Shown: in pieces, positions 52,957 to 61,821 of the stretch
Position numbering within the stretch: the stretch's first letter is position 1
How the letters are laid out: each line of letters begins with the position of its first letter
NCBI RefSeq assembly: GCF_010501075.1
Contig: NZ_QVMN01000002.1
Location: forward strand, 372,001-436,000
From: Dysgonomonas sp. 25
Lineage (GTDB): Bacteria; Bacteroidota; Bacteroidia; Bacteroidales; Dysgonomonadaceae
Direction: 5' to 3'
DNA: 64,000 nt
Translations under genes and position numbers: made by a program
Notes under the pieces: generated by a model
Seen by the model: the letters and a program-made list of their open reading frames with translations, nothing else
Databases searched by the model: none
Told to the model about the DNA's origin: nothing

Positions 52957-55900
52957 ATGAAGAAAAGAGTGATGTTAATTTTATCCTGCTTATTCTTAAG
53001 TATAGGATTTATTTCGGCTCAGACGAAAACTATCACCGGAACAGTTGTTGACGGAGCTGGTGAACCAGTTATCGGAGCCTCAGTTGTTGTGAAGGGGACA
53101 ACTGTGGGAGTATCTACGGATATCGATGGAACATTTTCTATCGAGATGCCTGCCGGAAAAGAAACTTTAGTATTTTCATTGATTGGGATGAAAGCTATTG
53201 AACGTAAGGCTACTCCAAATATGAAAATAACGATGTCAGAAGATGCTAAAACGCTCGAGGAAGTCTTCGTTGTGGCTTATGGTACAGCGACTAAGTCTTC
53301 GTTTACAGGTTCTGCTTCTATTGTGGGTGCTGATGATATAGGAAAACTTCAAACTTCGAATCCGATATCAGGTTTAACTGGTAGGGTTTCAGGAGTTCAG
53401 ATTACACAAGCATCAGGGCAACCGGGTGTTTCTAATCCGGTAATTCGTGTTAGGGGTATTACTTCCATCAATGCCGGAAATGCACCTTTGATTGTTCTTG
53501 ATGGTGTTCCGTATGATGGTGATATGAATATTATAAGCAATCAGGATATTGAGTCTATGACTGTTCTGAAAGATGCTGCTTCAACGGCTTTGTATGGTGC
53601 TCGTGGCGCGAATGGGGTAATTATTGTTACGACTAAGAAGGGGAAATCTGGATCAGCTCGCGTTACAGTCGATACTAAATGGGGTAGTAATTCTAAAGGG
53701 ATGAGAGATTATAAATTGATAACTGATCCTGCTCAATACTACGAAACTCATTATGGAGCATTGAAGAATTACTTCATAAACCGCTTGGGGCATGGTGAAG
53801 CAAATGCTCATATTTTGGCGAACCAAAATTTAACAAATAATAGTGATTATGGATTGGGGTATAATATTTATAATGTACCGACAGGACAATATTTGATAGG
53901 TGCGAATGGGAAATTGAACCCATATGCAACTCTTGGGAATACAGTTACTGGTCCTGATGGAAAGCAATATTACCTTACTGCAGACGATTGGATGGATGCG
54001 GCTTATAAAAGCAGTCTTCGCCAGGAATATAATGTTAGTATATCGGCGGGAACAGATAAATCTACTTTTTACTCATCATTTTCGTATTTAGATAATGAGG
54101 GTATTTCTATTAATTCTGGTTATGAACGCTTTGTCGGAAGATTAAAAGCCGATTATCAAGTGAAGCCTTGGTTGAAAGTTTCCGGAAATATGTCATATGC
54201 TCGTTATAAGGTAAATAGTATGGCTAATGACGGTTCTTCTGGTTCTTCTGGTAACGTTTTTGCCATAGCATCAAGTATAGCGCCAATATATCCATTATAT
54301 ATTCGTGATGCGAATGGAAATGTAATGTATGATCGTAATGAAATTAAAATGTATGACTACGGAGATAAAGGTAATGCTGGCCTGTCGCGCCCTATATTTA
54401 CAGAGGCAAATGCTTTATCTGATGCTTTGTTGAATACAAGAACTTCGGAAGGAAATGCTTTTGATGCAACAGGAATAGCCGAAATTCGATTTTTGAAAGA
54501 TTTTAAATTTACGACAAAGAACAATGTAAATGTAGACGAAGAGCGTTCTACAACTGTTACTAATCCATATTATGGAGCATATGCGGAATCGAAAGGTATT
54601 GTTAGTAAAGGACATGGGAGAACCCGTTCGTATAATCTTCAGCAACAATTGGACTATAGAAAGAGCTTCGGATTACATCAAGTTGATGTTACATTAGTGC
54701 ATGAAGCATATAGGAGTAAATATTATACATTATCAGGTTCAAAAACGAATATGTTCGATCCTTCTAACCATGAATTGAATGGGGCGGTTATTGATGGATC
54801 TCCTGCTTCATATACGACTGATTACAATACAGAAGGTTATATATTCCGTGGCCAATATAGTTATGATAATAAATATTTTGGATCAATGTCATATCGACGC
54901 GATGCAACATCTCGTTTTCATCCTGATAATCGATGGGGAAATTTTTGGTCATTCTCAGGTGCGTGGAACATATCCAGTGAAAAATGGTTTACATATAATT
55001 GGGTAGATATGCTGAAGTTTAAAGCATCTTATGGAGAGATGGGTAATGACCAGATTGGGGACTATCGCTATGTCAATACGTATAATATTGTTAATTCTTC
55101 GGGAAATCCGGCAGCGGTGCCTGTTAGTATGGGAAATAAAAATATTACATGGGAGACTTCAGGAACATTTAATAGTGGTTTTGATTTTGAATTGTTTGAC
55201 AGACGTTTGTCTGGTTCCATAGAGTATTTTTATCGTAAGACATCTGATATGTTATCAATATTCTCACTTCCACCTTCTATTGGATATACTTCTTATCTTG
55301 CTAATATTGGGGATATGAGGAATACTGGATTTGAAATAGAATTGAATGGTACTCCTATTGTGACTAAAGATTGGACATGGGACGTTCGCGCAAATTTGAC
55401 CTATGTAGATAATGAAGTTACTTACCTGCCAAAAGAGAAGAAAACTCTCATAACCCCTGAAGGAGTAAAAGGTTATTCAAGTGGTAATCATTTCTTTGGA
55501 GAGGGAATCTCTTTATATACATTCTATCTGCGTAAATTTGCAGGTGTGAATGAAAATGGAGAGCCTTTATATTACAAAGATGTGAAAGATGCTTCAGGAA
55601 ATATAACACGTGAAAAAACAACAGCATATGCAGAGGCTGATAATTATCTCTGTGGTACTGCTATGGCTCATGTTAATGGAGGATTTGGTACTAGTGTGTC
55701 ATATAAAGACTTCGATTTTTCTATAGATTTCTCCTATCAGATAGGAGGACAGGTATATGATTCTGATTATTCAGGATATATGTCTCCACCATCAGCAAAT
55801 AGACTAGGTAATGCATTTCATGCAGATGTACTGAAATCGTGGACACCTGAAAATACCTCTTCTAAAATACCTCGTTTCCAATATGGAGATCAATATACAT

Positions 55901-56157
55901 CTTCTATCTCATCTCGATGGTTGACTGATGCTTCCTATTTGAGCTTGCAGAATATTAATGCGGGCTATACTTTACCAAATATACTTTGTGATAAGGTCGG
56001 TGTTGAGAAGTTGAGGTTATATGTGGCTTGTGATAATGTTTTTGTTTGGTCTAAACGACAAGGATTAGATCCACGCCAAAGTATCACGGGCTCTGCAACA
56101 TCTTCTTACTATGCTCCTATGCGTACGATTTCGGGAGGTTTAACACTAACATTTTAA
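52957..56157 (+). CDS. SusC/RagA-type TonB-linked outer-membrane protein
   Basis: 1066 residues. Signal peptide about 1-21 (ends near FISAQ), CarboxypepD-regulatory-like domain about 24-108 (TITGTVVDGAGEPVIGASVV), plug domain about 115-235 with the SusC signature ALYGARGANGVIIVTTKKGK, then a barrel ending in GGLTLTF. It is the channel for oligosaccharides or peptides delivered by SusD. The codons are more AT-rich and T-ending than in the flanking feoB and pyrE genes. Ligand not known. Confidence 0.96.
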   Translation: MKKRVMLILSCLFLSIGFISAQTKTITGTVVDGAGEPVIGASVVVKGTTVGVSTDIDGTFSIEMPAGKETLVFSLIGMKAIERKATPNMKITMSEDAKTLEEVFVVAYGTATKSSFTGSASIVGADDIGKLQTSNPISGLTGRVSGVQITQASGQPGVSNPVIRVRGITSINAGNAPLIVLDGVPYDGDMNIISNQDIESMTVLKDAASTALYGARGANGVIIVTTKKGKSGSARVTVDTKWGSNSKGMRDYKLITDPAQYYETHYGALKNYFINRLGHGEANAHILANQNLTNNSDYGLGYNIYNVPTGQYLIGANGKLNPYATLGNTVTGPDGKQYYLTADDWMDAAYKSSLRQEYNVSISAGTDKSTFYSSFSYLDNEGISINSGYERFVGRLKADYQVKPWLKVSGNMSYARYKVNSMANDGSSGSSGNVFAIASSIAPIYPLYIRDANGNVMYDRNEIKMYDYGDKGNAGLSRPIFTEANALSDALLNTRTSEGNAFDATGIAEIRFLKDFKFTTKNNVNVDEERSTTVTNPYYGAYAESKGIVSKGHGRTRSYNLQQQLDYRKSFGLHQVDVTLVHEAYRSKYYTLSGSKTNMFDPSNHELNGAVIDGSPASYTTDYNTEGYIFRGQYSYDNKYFGSMSYRRDATSRFHPDNRWGNFWSFSGAWNISSEKWFTYNWVDMLKFKASYGEMGNDQIGDYRYVNTYNIVNSSGNPAAVPVSMGNKNITWETSGTFNSGFDFELFDRRLSGSIEYFYRKTSDMLSIFSLPPSIGYTSYLANIGDMRNTGFEIELNGTPIVTKDWTWDVRANLTYVDNEVTYLPKEKKTLITPEGVKGYSSGNHFFGEGISLYTFYLRKFAGVNENGEPLYYKDVKDASGNITREKTTAYAEADNYLCGTAMAHVNGGFGTSVSYKDFDFSIDFSYQIGGQVYDSDYSGYMSPPSANRLGNAFHADVLKSWTPENTSSKIPRFQYGDQYTSSISSRWLTDASYLSLQNINAGYTLPNILCDKVGVEKLRLYVACDNVFVWSKRQGLDPRQSITGSATSSYYAPMRTISGGLTLTF

Positions 56158-56175
56158 CCAAAATTTGATTGAATT

Positions 56176-57792
56176 ATGAAGAAGAATATATTAAAATTGG
56201 CTACATTATTTGTCTGTGGTGTAGTATCTTTCTCATTCACAGGCTGTATTGATGAGACTCATCCTACAACTGGAGCCACTCAGGATCAGTTAGCTTCATC
56301 AAATAAGGCTACAGAGGCTTTATTATGGGCTATGCCTGCGTATGCGAATACAATAGAAACGAATACAGGCTCACATTATGAACTTGGCTATCCAGCTATG
56401 ATGCGTATCAGGGATGTGATGACCGAAGAAGCTGTTGTAGCCTCTAGTGGTTATGATAAATTCACTAATTGGAAAAATAATCAATATTTGGATGATGGTC
56501 GTGCTTCGACTCAATATATATGGAATTATTATTGGAAATTTGTATTGACCTCTAATAATATGATTGGAGCTATCGATCCTACATCAGCATCAGAAACGCA
56601 ATTGGGCTATTTAGGTGTAGGTCATGCTTTTAGGGCTTTCTTGTATTTGGATATGGCGCAAATGTTTGAATTCCTGCCTAATGATAGAACAACCTCGCCT
56701 AATGCTGCAGGAAACGATATTCTGAACCTTACTGTTCCTATTGTGACTGAGACTATGGGTGAAGCTGAAGCACGTAATAATCCTCGTGTGCCTCGTCAGC
56801 AGATGTATGAATTTATTCTTTCGGATTTAGATAAAGCAGAAGATTATATTCAACACTTCACACCTCGTCTTTCAAAAACTTTACCTGACTTGAGCGTCAT
56901 TTATGGCTTGAAAGCTCGTTTGTATATGTGGGTCGAAGACTATCCTAATGCAAAGTTGTATGCTCGTAAAGCAATAGATACAGGTCTGTATACTCCTACA
57001 ACAAAGGCACAATGGATGAGTGCAACAAATGGGTTTAATGATATTTCAATAGGATCCTGGATGTGGGGGTCCTCTTTGCAGAAAGAAGATTTAGCTGTAA
57101 AAAGAGGTATTTCTAATTGGACATCTTGGGCTTCTAATGAAGCGCTCTATGGATATGCCTCTGCAGGACCTTTTTATATGATTGATGCAAGAACGTATTC
57201 TCGAATATCGAATGATGACTTCCGTAAACTTTCATGGAAAGCTCCGGCAGGTAGTGCTCTGGATGGGCAGAATGTATATATTGACCCTACTTGGGCTGCG
57301 ACGAATTTGCCAACATACGCCTCTACGAAATTCCGTCCGGGTGCTGGTAATACAAAAGAGTTTTCTGTGGGATCCTCTTGCTCATATCCATTGATGCGTA
57401 TTGAAGAAATGTACTTTATAGAAGCTGAAGCTGCTGAACATGTAGCTGCAGGTCAAGGTAAAGCTTTGTTGGAAACCTTTATGCAAACATATCGTTATGT
57501 AACGTACACTTGTACAGCAGGTACGCAAGATGATGTAATACAGGAAATTATATTCCAGAAACGAATTGAATTATGGGGAGAAGGGCTTAACTTTTTTGAT
57601 TACAAGCGTTTAAATCTGTCTGTAAATCGCGGTTATACGGGGACAAATCATTCTGAAGTATGTCGTTTTAATACAACTACTCGTCCTGCATGGATGAATT
57701 TCTGTATTGTCTTGACTGAAAAAAATAACAATTCGGCATTGGTCGGTTATGAAAATCCAGATCCAAGTGATTTATACGTTCCATGGCAATAA
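56176..57792 (+). CDS. SusD/RagB-type nutrient-binding lipoprotein
   Basis: 538 residues. The signal peptide ends at Cys24 in SFTGCIDETHP, a lipobox followed by acidic residues that may favour export to the cell surface. The SusD-like helical region has the TPR-type repeats, with GVGHAFRAFLYLDMAQMFEF, LSVIYGLKARLYMWVEDYPN and YARKAIDTGLYTPTT, and the C-terminal FQKRIELWGEGLNFFDYKRL. It forms a lid on SusC. It starts 19 bases after SusC. Confidence 0.95.
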   Translation: MKKNILKLATLFVCGVVSFSFTGCIDETHPTTGATQDQLASSNKATEALLWAMPAYANTIETNTGSHYELGYPAMMRIRDVMTEEAVVASSGYDKFTNWKNNQYLDDGRASTQYIWNYYWKFVLTSNNMIGAIDPTSASETQLGYLGVGHAFRAFLYLDMAQMFEFLPNDRTTSPNAAGNDILNLTVPIVTETMGEAEARNNPRVPRQQMYEFILSDLDKAEDYIQHFTPRLSKTLPDLSVIYGLKARLYMWVEDYPNAKLYARKAIDTGLYTPTTKAQWMSATNGFNDISIGSWMWGSSLQKEDLAVKRGISNWTSWASNEALYGYASAGPFYMIDARTYSRISNDDFRKLSWKAPAGSALDGQNVYIDPTWAATNLPTYASTKFRPGAGNTKEFSVGSSCSYPLMRIEEMYFIEAEAAEHVAAGQGKALLETFMQTYRYVTYTCTAGTQDDVIQEIIFQKRIELWGEGLNFFDYKRLNLSVNRGYTGTNHSEVCRFNTTTRPAWMNFCIVLTEKNNNSALVGYENPDPSDLYVPWQ

Positions 57793-57815
57793 TTTGATTA
57801 ATACAATTAAATATA

Positions 57816-58739
57816 ATGAATATGAAATCAATAAATAAAATATATGCAATCCTTTTAGTGCTTTGTATATCGATAGGATTTGCTGCTTGTTCGGAAGAGG
57901 AAGCAAGCTATAAAGCTCCCAAGATTCCTACTGACTCTCAGGTAGCCTATTTTGCATCACCGTTCCCAACAGAACCGCTAATACTATCTACGACATCGCC
58001 TTCTATTAATATACAAATATCACGTATTAACTCTACAGAGGCTATAACTGTGCCATTAGTATCTTCCGATACATCTGGAATATTCAATATTCCGGAGGCT
58101 GTGAGTTTTACGGCGGGTAGTAATGTTGCGACAATAACAATCACTTATAATCCTGCAGATATCATTTATGGCGTTTATAATCAGGTTTCTATATCTATAG
58201 ATGATGATTATGCATTCGCATATGCACAGAATGGCTATACAGAGTATCTATTTGAAGCAGGGATTATGTGGTTGCCATTGGGTATGGCTACATACACTGA
58301 AGACTTCCTTACTTCTCTGTATGGCGCACCAATTGTATCATATCAGATACCTATTGAAGAAAATGTTGCAAAACCGGGATTATACCGTCTTGTATATCCA
58401 TATGGAGCAGCTTATCCATATAACGATCCGGGAGATTGGGATACTAGTAAGAATTACTATATGGAGATAAATGCAGTAGATCCTCAAGGAGTTTATATCG
58501 AATTGCAAAATACAGGATTAGCATGGAGAGAAGGTGCTTTCTATGTATATAGTTTAGCTGGATTACGGTTAGCTCAAGGTTGGACTTTAGACCAAGCAAA
58601 ATCGGCTGGAATGTGTGGGACTTTGAGTGGTGGAGTTATAACATTCCCAGCTAATAAGCTTCTATCTCAGCTTCCAGCGTATAATGCAAACTTCTTTACA
58701 GCCAATACTAACGGTGCTTTCAAAATAGTACTGCCGTAA
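57816..58739 (+). CDS. Surface lipoprotein of the SusCD locus
   Basis: 307 residues. The lipobox is at Cys25 in GFAACSEEEAS, again followed by acidic residues. Residues about 40-140 form an Ig/Calx-beta-like domain (INIQISRINSTEAITVPLVS, VATITITYNPADIIYGVYNQ). The rest is beta-rich with no enzyme motif. By position it is a SusE/F-like binding protein, but it does not match them by eye. It ends in a strong terminator. Confidence 0.82.
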   Translation: MNMKSINKIYAILLVLCISIGFAACSEEEASYKAPKIPTDSQVAYFASPFPTEPLILSTTSPSINIQISRINSTEAITVPLVSSDTSGIFNIPEAVSFTAGSNVATITITYNPADIIYGVYNQVSISIDDDYAFAYAQNGYTEYLFEAGIMWLPLGMATYTEDFLTSLYGAPIVSYQIPIEENVAKPGLYRLVYPYGAAYPYNDPGDWDTSKNYYMEINAVDPQGVYIELQNTGLAWREGAFYVYSLAGLRLAQGWTLDQAKSAGMCGTLSGGVITFPANKLLSQLPAYNANFFTANTNGAFKIVLP

Positions 58740-58763
58740 CGTATTCGATCCTGACTCTAAATA

Positions 58764-58801
58764 AAAACGGTATCCTCATTAAGGATACCGTTTTCTTTTT
58801 T
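58764..58801 (+). terminator. Terminator of the SusCD locus
   Basis: AAAACGGTATCC and GGATACCGTTTT form a perfect 12-base-pair stem (58764-58775 and 58783-58794) with a 7-base loop and TTCTTTTTTT tail. Confidence 0.93.
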
Positions 58802-58849
58802 TAACCCTCTTGGTACTTCGGTGTAATACGAATTACGTATCTTTGAAGT

Positions 58850-59005
58850 ATGAATTGGCAAGAAATAATAGTAGCGATAATTGGATTGGCAGTGTTATTT
58901 ATATTGTCCCGTAACATTTATAAGTTTTTCTTTGATAAGAGAAAACAAAAAGCAGGATATGGCTGTTCTACTTGTAGATGTACGACCAATTACCACAAAA
59001 GATAA
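58850..59005 (+). CDS. FeoB-associated Cys-rich membrane protein
   Basis: 51 residues from ATG 58850 to TAA 59003-59005. One membrane helix (about 5-19, EIIVAIIGLAVLFIL), a basic stretch (about 25-35, KFFFDKRKQKA) and a Cys-rich tail GYGCSTCRCTTNYHK with Cys39, Cys42 and Cys44. This is the arrangement of the small proteins annotated as FeoB-associated, which usually follow feoB directly. Here the SusCD locus stands between them. A -7-like TATCTTTG (58838-58845) lies only 4 bases before the ATG, so the transcript may be nearly leaderless. Confidence 0.75.
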   Translation: MNWQEIIVAIIGLAVLFILSRNIYKFFFDKRKQKAGYGCSTCRCTTNYHKR

Positions 59006-59021
59006 AAATATACCGTTTTTA

Positions 59022-59053
59022 TTTGGCGAAGGTCGAATAGTTTGCTATATTTG
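59022..59053 (+). promoter_or_regulatory. Promoter of the structured RNA
   Basis: TTTG (59022-59025), 20 bases, TATATTTG (59046-59053). Both elements match the Bacteroidetes consensus. The start would be near 59059. Confidence 0.7.
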
Positions 59054-59058
59054 AATAA

Positions 59059-59300
59059 CAAAAGGACTTTGAAATGTTGTCGTATTGGTCGATTGGGAAA
59101 CTCATCAATTAATAAAAATACCGAGACAAGCGTTCGGTTCTAATGGCGGGCCACAACCTCCGGGTATGTCTTCGACACAGTGGATTACAAAGGGATCGGA
59201 GCTCTCAAATCCTGTTTTTAGGGGTTTCGTCTATAATCTCACCAATACGACATTCTATACAGGGGGATTGCTATACAAAAGCTATCCCCCTTGCTTTTTT
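59059..59300 (+). ncRNA. Structured small RNA, possible 6S RNA
   Basis: A transcript of about 240 bases between a consensus promoter and a strong terminator, with no convincing gene. GTCGTATTGGT (59079-59089) pairs with ACCAATACGAC (59241-59251) over 11 base pairs. Inside it, GAAACTC (59097-59103) pairs with GGGTTTC (59222-59228). A large internal loop follows (about 59104-59120 and 59200-59221), then CCGA (59121-59124) pairs with TCGG (59196-59199) and further stems cap the rod. The plan, a closing helix, a central bubble and a long upper stem, is that of 6S RNA, which binds the housekeeping RNA polymerase. The identity is my inference; a sequence-family match was not possible here. Confidence 0.6.
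59262..59300 (+). terminator. Terminator of the structured RNA
   Basis: GGGGGATTGCT (59262-59272) pairs with AGCTATCCCCC (59280-59290), with one T-T mismatch and a 7-base loop, then TTGCTTTTTT. Confidence 0.9.
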
Positions 59301-59346
59301 AGGTAACTCTTTTTAGGAAATACTTCCTTCATCTTTCATTATTGCC

Positions 59347-59354
59347 TATATTTG
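59347..59354 (+). promoter_or_regulatory. -7 element of the pyrE operon
   Basis: TATATTTG matches TAnnTTTG; start near 59360, leader about 33 bases. The -33 box is not clear. Confidence 0.55.
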
Positions 59355-59392
59355 CACTTTAATCTATTCATTTACTTTTTGACACTGGAAAA

Positions 59393-60025
59393 ATGAAAAA
59401 CCTGGAAAAAATAACAGCTGAACGATTGTTGAGTATCAGAGCCGTTAAATTGCAACCATCCAACCCCTTTACATGGGCTTCGGGATGGAAAGCGCCGATC
59501 TATTGTGATAACCGTAAGATAATATCTTACCCGAGAATACGTACTTTTGTAAAAATCGAACTTAGCCGCCTTATCCTTGAGAACTTCCCCGAGGTAGACG
59601 CTATTGCTGGTGTGGCAACAGGAGCTATTGCTCCGGGTGCTATCGTGGCCGAAGCGTTAGGATTACCTTTTGTTTATATCCGCTCTACCCCTAAAGACCA
59701 TGGTTTAGAGAACCTGATTGAGGGCGAATTGAAGCCGGATAGCAAGGTGGTGGTAGTAGAAGACCTTATCTCTACCGGTTCAAGCAGCTTGAAGGCTGTG
59801 GAAGCAGTACGTCGCGATGGCTCGGAAGTGATTGGTATGGTGGCGAATTTCACATATGGATTTCCCGTAGCAACCGAAAACTTCAAAAAAGCGAATGTGG
59901 AGCTTATTACGTTGACAAACTACGATGCTATCCTCGAAGAAGCGCTTCGCACCGACTATATTGCAGAAGAAGATCTCGAAACATTGCAAGAGTGGCGGAA
60001 AGCGCCGGATAAATGGATGGTATAA
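59393..60025 (+). CDS. pyrE: Orotate phosphoribosyltransferase
   Basis: 210 residues, the normal length. The PRPP loop is VVVVEDLISTGSSSLKAVEA (about 122-141). FTWASGWKAPIYCDNRKIIS, near residues 22-41, and the lysine of RSTPKDHGLENLIEG, on the flexible loop, are typical. It makes OMP in pyrimidine synthesis. It heads a run of close genes: 9 bases to the SRPBCC gene. Confidence 0.96.
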   Translation: MKNLEKITAERLLSIRAVKLQPSNPFTWASGWKAPIYCDNRKIISYPRIRTFVKIELSRLILENFPEVDAIAGVATGAIAPGAIVAEALGLPFVYIRSTPKDHGLENLIEGELKPDSKVVVVEDLISTGSSSLKAVEAVRRDGSEVIGMVANFTYGFPVATENFKKANVELITLTNYDAILEEALRTDYIAEEDLETLQEWRKAPDKWMV

Positions 60026-60034
60026 CTGAAAACT

Positions 60035-60472
60035 ATGGCTGAATTTGTAAGTGATATAAAGACAATCCTGCACAATGATGCGGATGTATATACTATACTC
60101 TCTGATTTGAATAATCTGGAATTGGTGAGAGACCGCATTCCGGAAGATAAAATCAAAGAGTTTTCTTTTGACAAGGATTCTGTAACGATTACCGTAGATC
60201 CTGTAGGCAAAGTGAAATTCAATGTCGTTGAGAGAGAACCGAGTAAAACGATTAAGTTCGAATCGGAGCAATTGCCTTTTACATTGACGATGTGGATACA
60301 GTTAGTCTCGAAAGGTGAGGCAGATACGAAAATGAAATTGACGTTGAAAGCCGATTTGAATCCTTTTATCAAACCAATGGTTTCGAAGCCATTACAGCAA
60401 GGTCTGGACAAGGTTGCCGATACATTGGCGCAATTACCTTATGGCGAATTAATAAATCGCGGAAAAGAATGA
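60035..60472 (+). CDS. SRPBCC family protein
   Basis: 145 residues, START/polyketide-cyclase-like fold: EFVSDIKTILHNDADVYTIL at the start, KVKFNVVEREPSKTIKFESE strands, and the C-terminal helix MVSKPLQQGLDKVADTLAQL. A hydrophobic pocket is expected, but no ligand is known. It overlaps argH by 4 bases (ATGA), so their translation is probably coupled. Confidence 0.82.
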   Translation: MAEFVSDIKTILHNDADVYTILSDLNNLELVRDRIPEDKIKEFSFDKDSVTITVDPVGKVKFNVVEREPSKTIKFESEQLPFTLTMWIQLVSKGEADTKMKLTLKADLNPFIKPMVSKPLQQGLDKVADTLAQLPYGELINRGKE

Positions 60473-61809
60473 AGCTTTGGGAAAAGAACGTTCGTGTAAA
60501 TAAGGATGTAGAAACATACACTATCGGTCGCGACCGCGATTTGGATATATACCTCGCTCCTTACGATGTTTTGGGCTCTATGGCGCATATAACTATGCTG
60601 CAATCCATTGGGCTGCTGACAGCGGAGGAATTGACCGTTTTGTTGCAGGAGTTAAAAAGCATTTATCAGATAGCAGTCGACGGAAAGTTCGTTATAGAAG
60701 ACGGCATCGAAGATGTCCACTCGCAGGTAGAATTAATGCTTACCCGCAAATTGGGTGACATCGGCAAGAAAATACACAGCGGACGCTCCCGAAATGATCA
60801 GGTATTACTTGACCTGAAACTTTTTACACGCGATCAGATTCACCTCCTGACAGAGTCGGTAACACGTTTGATAGATACACTGTTGGCTCAAAGCGAGAAA
60901 TATAAATCATACCTCATGCCCGGATATACGCATTTGCAGATTGCTATGCCTTCCTCTTTCGGGCTGTGGTTCGGCGCGTATGCCGAAAGCCTGGTCGATG
61001 ACCTTCAGATGCTATTGGCAGCCTATCGTATATGCAACCGCAACCCGTTAGGTTCAGCGGCCGGATATGGATCTTCTTTCCCGCTTAACAGGCAGATGAC
61101 CACCGACTTGCTCGGTTTCGATACGATGAATTACAACGTCGTATACGCACAAATGGGGCGTGGCAAGATGGAACGAATCGTTTCGACGGCTATTGCCGGA
61201 ATTGCTGCTACATTATCCAAATTGTCGTACGATGTCAGCCTGTACAATAGCCAGAATTTCGGCTTTATCAAATTGTCCGATGAATATACGACCGGCTCGA
61301 GCATTATGCCGCACAAAAAGAATCCGGATGTATTCGAATTGACGCGTGCCAAATGCAATAAACTGCAAGGTTTGCCGTACGAAATAACGCTGATAACCAA
61401 TAATCTGCCGTCAGGCTATTTCCGCGACTTGCAAATCACCAAAGAAGTCTTTATCCCTTCATTCGAAGAAATCAACGACTGTCTGGTGATGGTTGACCGC
61501 ATGATGGCCGAAATAGAAATAAACAAAAATATACTCGAAGACGATAAGTATCTCTATATCTTTAGTGTAGAGGAAGTAAACCGTCTTGTGCTCGAAGGCA
61601 TGCCTTTCCGCGACGCTTATAAAAAAGTTGGTCTGGACATTGAGGCAGGTAAATTCGAGCATGATAAAATGGTGCATCATACGCACGAAGGAAGTATCGG
61701 CAATCTATGCAATGATAGAATCGACTTGCTGAAACAGCAACTTATCGACGAGTTTAATTTCAAAAAAGTAGCTGATGCGGAGTCTTCTTTGCTCCGGTCG
61801 GCGGAATAA
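60469..61809 (+). CDS. argH: Argininosuccinate lyase
   Basis: 446 residues. It cleaves argininosuccinate to arginine and fumarate. The fumarase/aspartase signature GSSIMPHKKNPD (about 281-292) is intact, with HSQVELMLTRKLGDIGKKIH and SGRSRNDQVLLDLKLFTRDQ in the N-terminal half and PGYTHLQIAMPSSFGLW as the His-containing catalytic strand. It overlaps the SRPBCC gene and precedes serB by 12 bases. Confidence 0.96.
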   Translation: MKLWEKNVRVNKDVETYTIGRDRDLDIYLAPYDVLGSMAHITMLQSIGLLTAEELTVLLQELKSIYQIAVDGKFVIEDGIEDVHSQVELMLTRKLGDIGKKIHSGRSRNDQVLLDLKLFTRDQIHLLTESVTRLIDTLLAQSEKYKSYLMPGYTHLQIAMPSSFGLWFGAYAESLVDDLQMLLAAYRICNRNPLGSAAGYGSSFPLNRQMTTDLLGFDTMNYNVVYAQMGRGKMERIVSTAIAGIAATLSKLSYDVSLYNSQNFGFIKLSDEYTTGSSIMPHKKNPDVFELTRAKCNKLQGLPYEITLITNNLPSGYFRDLQITKEVFIPSFEEINDCLVMVDRMMAEIEINKNILEDDKYLYIFSVEEVNRLVLEGMPFRDAYKKVGLDIEAGKFEHDKMVHHTHEGSIGNLCNDRIDLLKQQLIDEFNFKKVADAESSLLRSAE

Positions 61810-61821
61810 TATCCACATAGA

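Noticed and set aside
59085-59306. 73-residue open frame in the structured RNA
   Set aside because: It covers both arms of the helix and the terminator, has no family resemblance and no ribosome-binding context.
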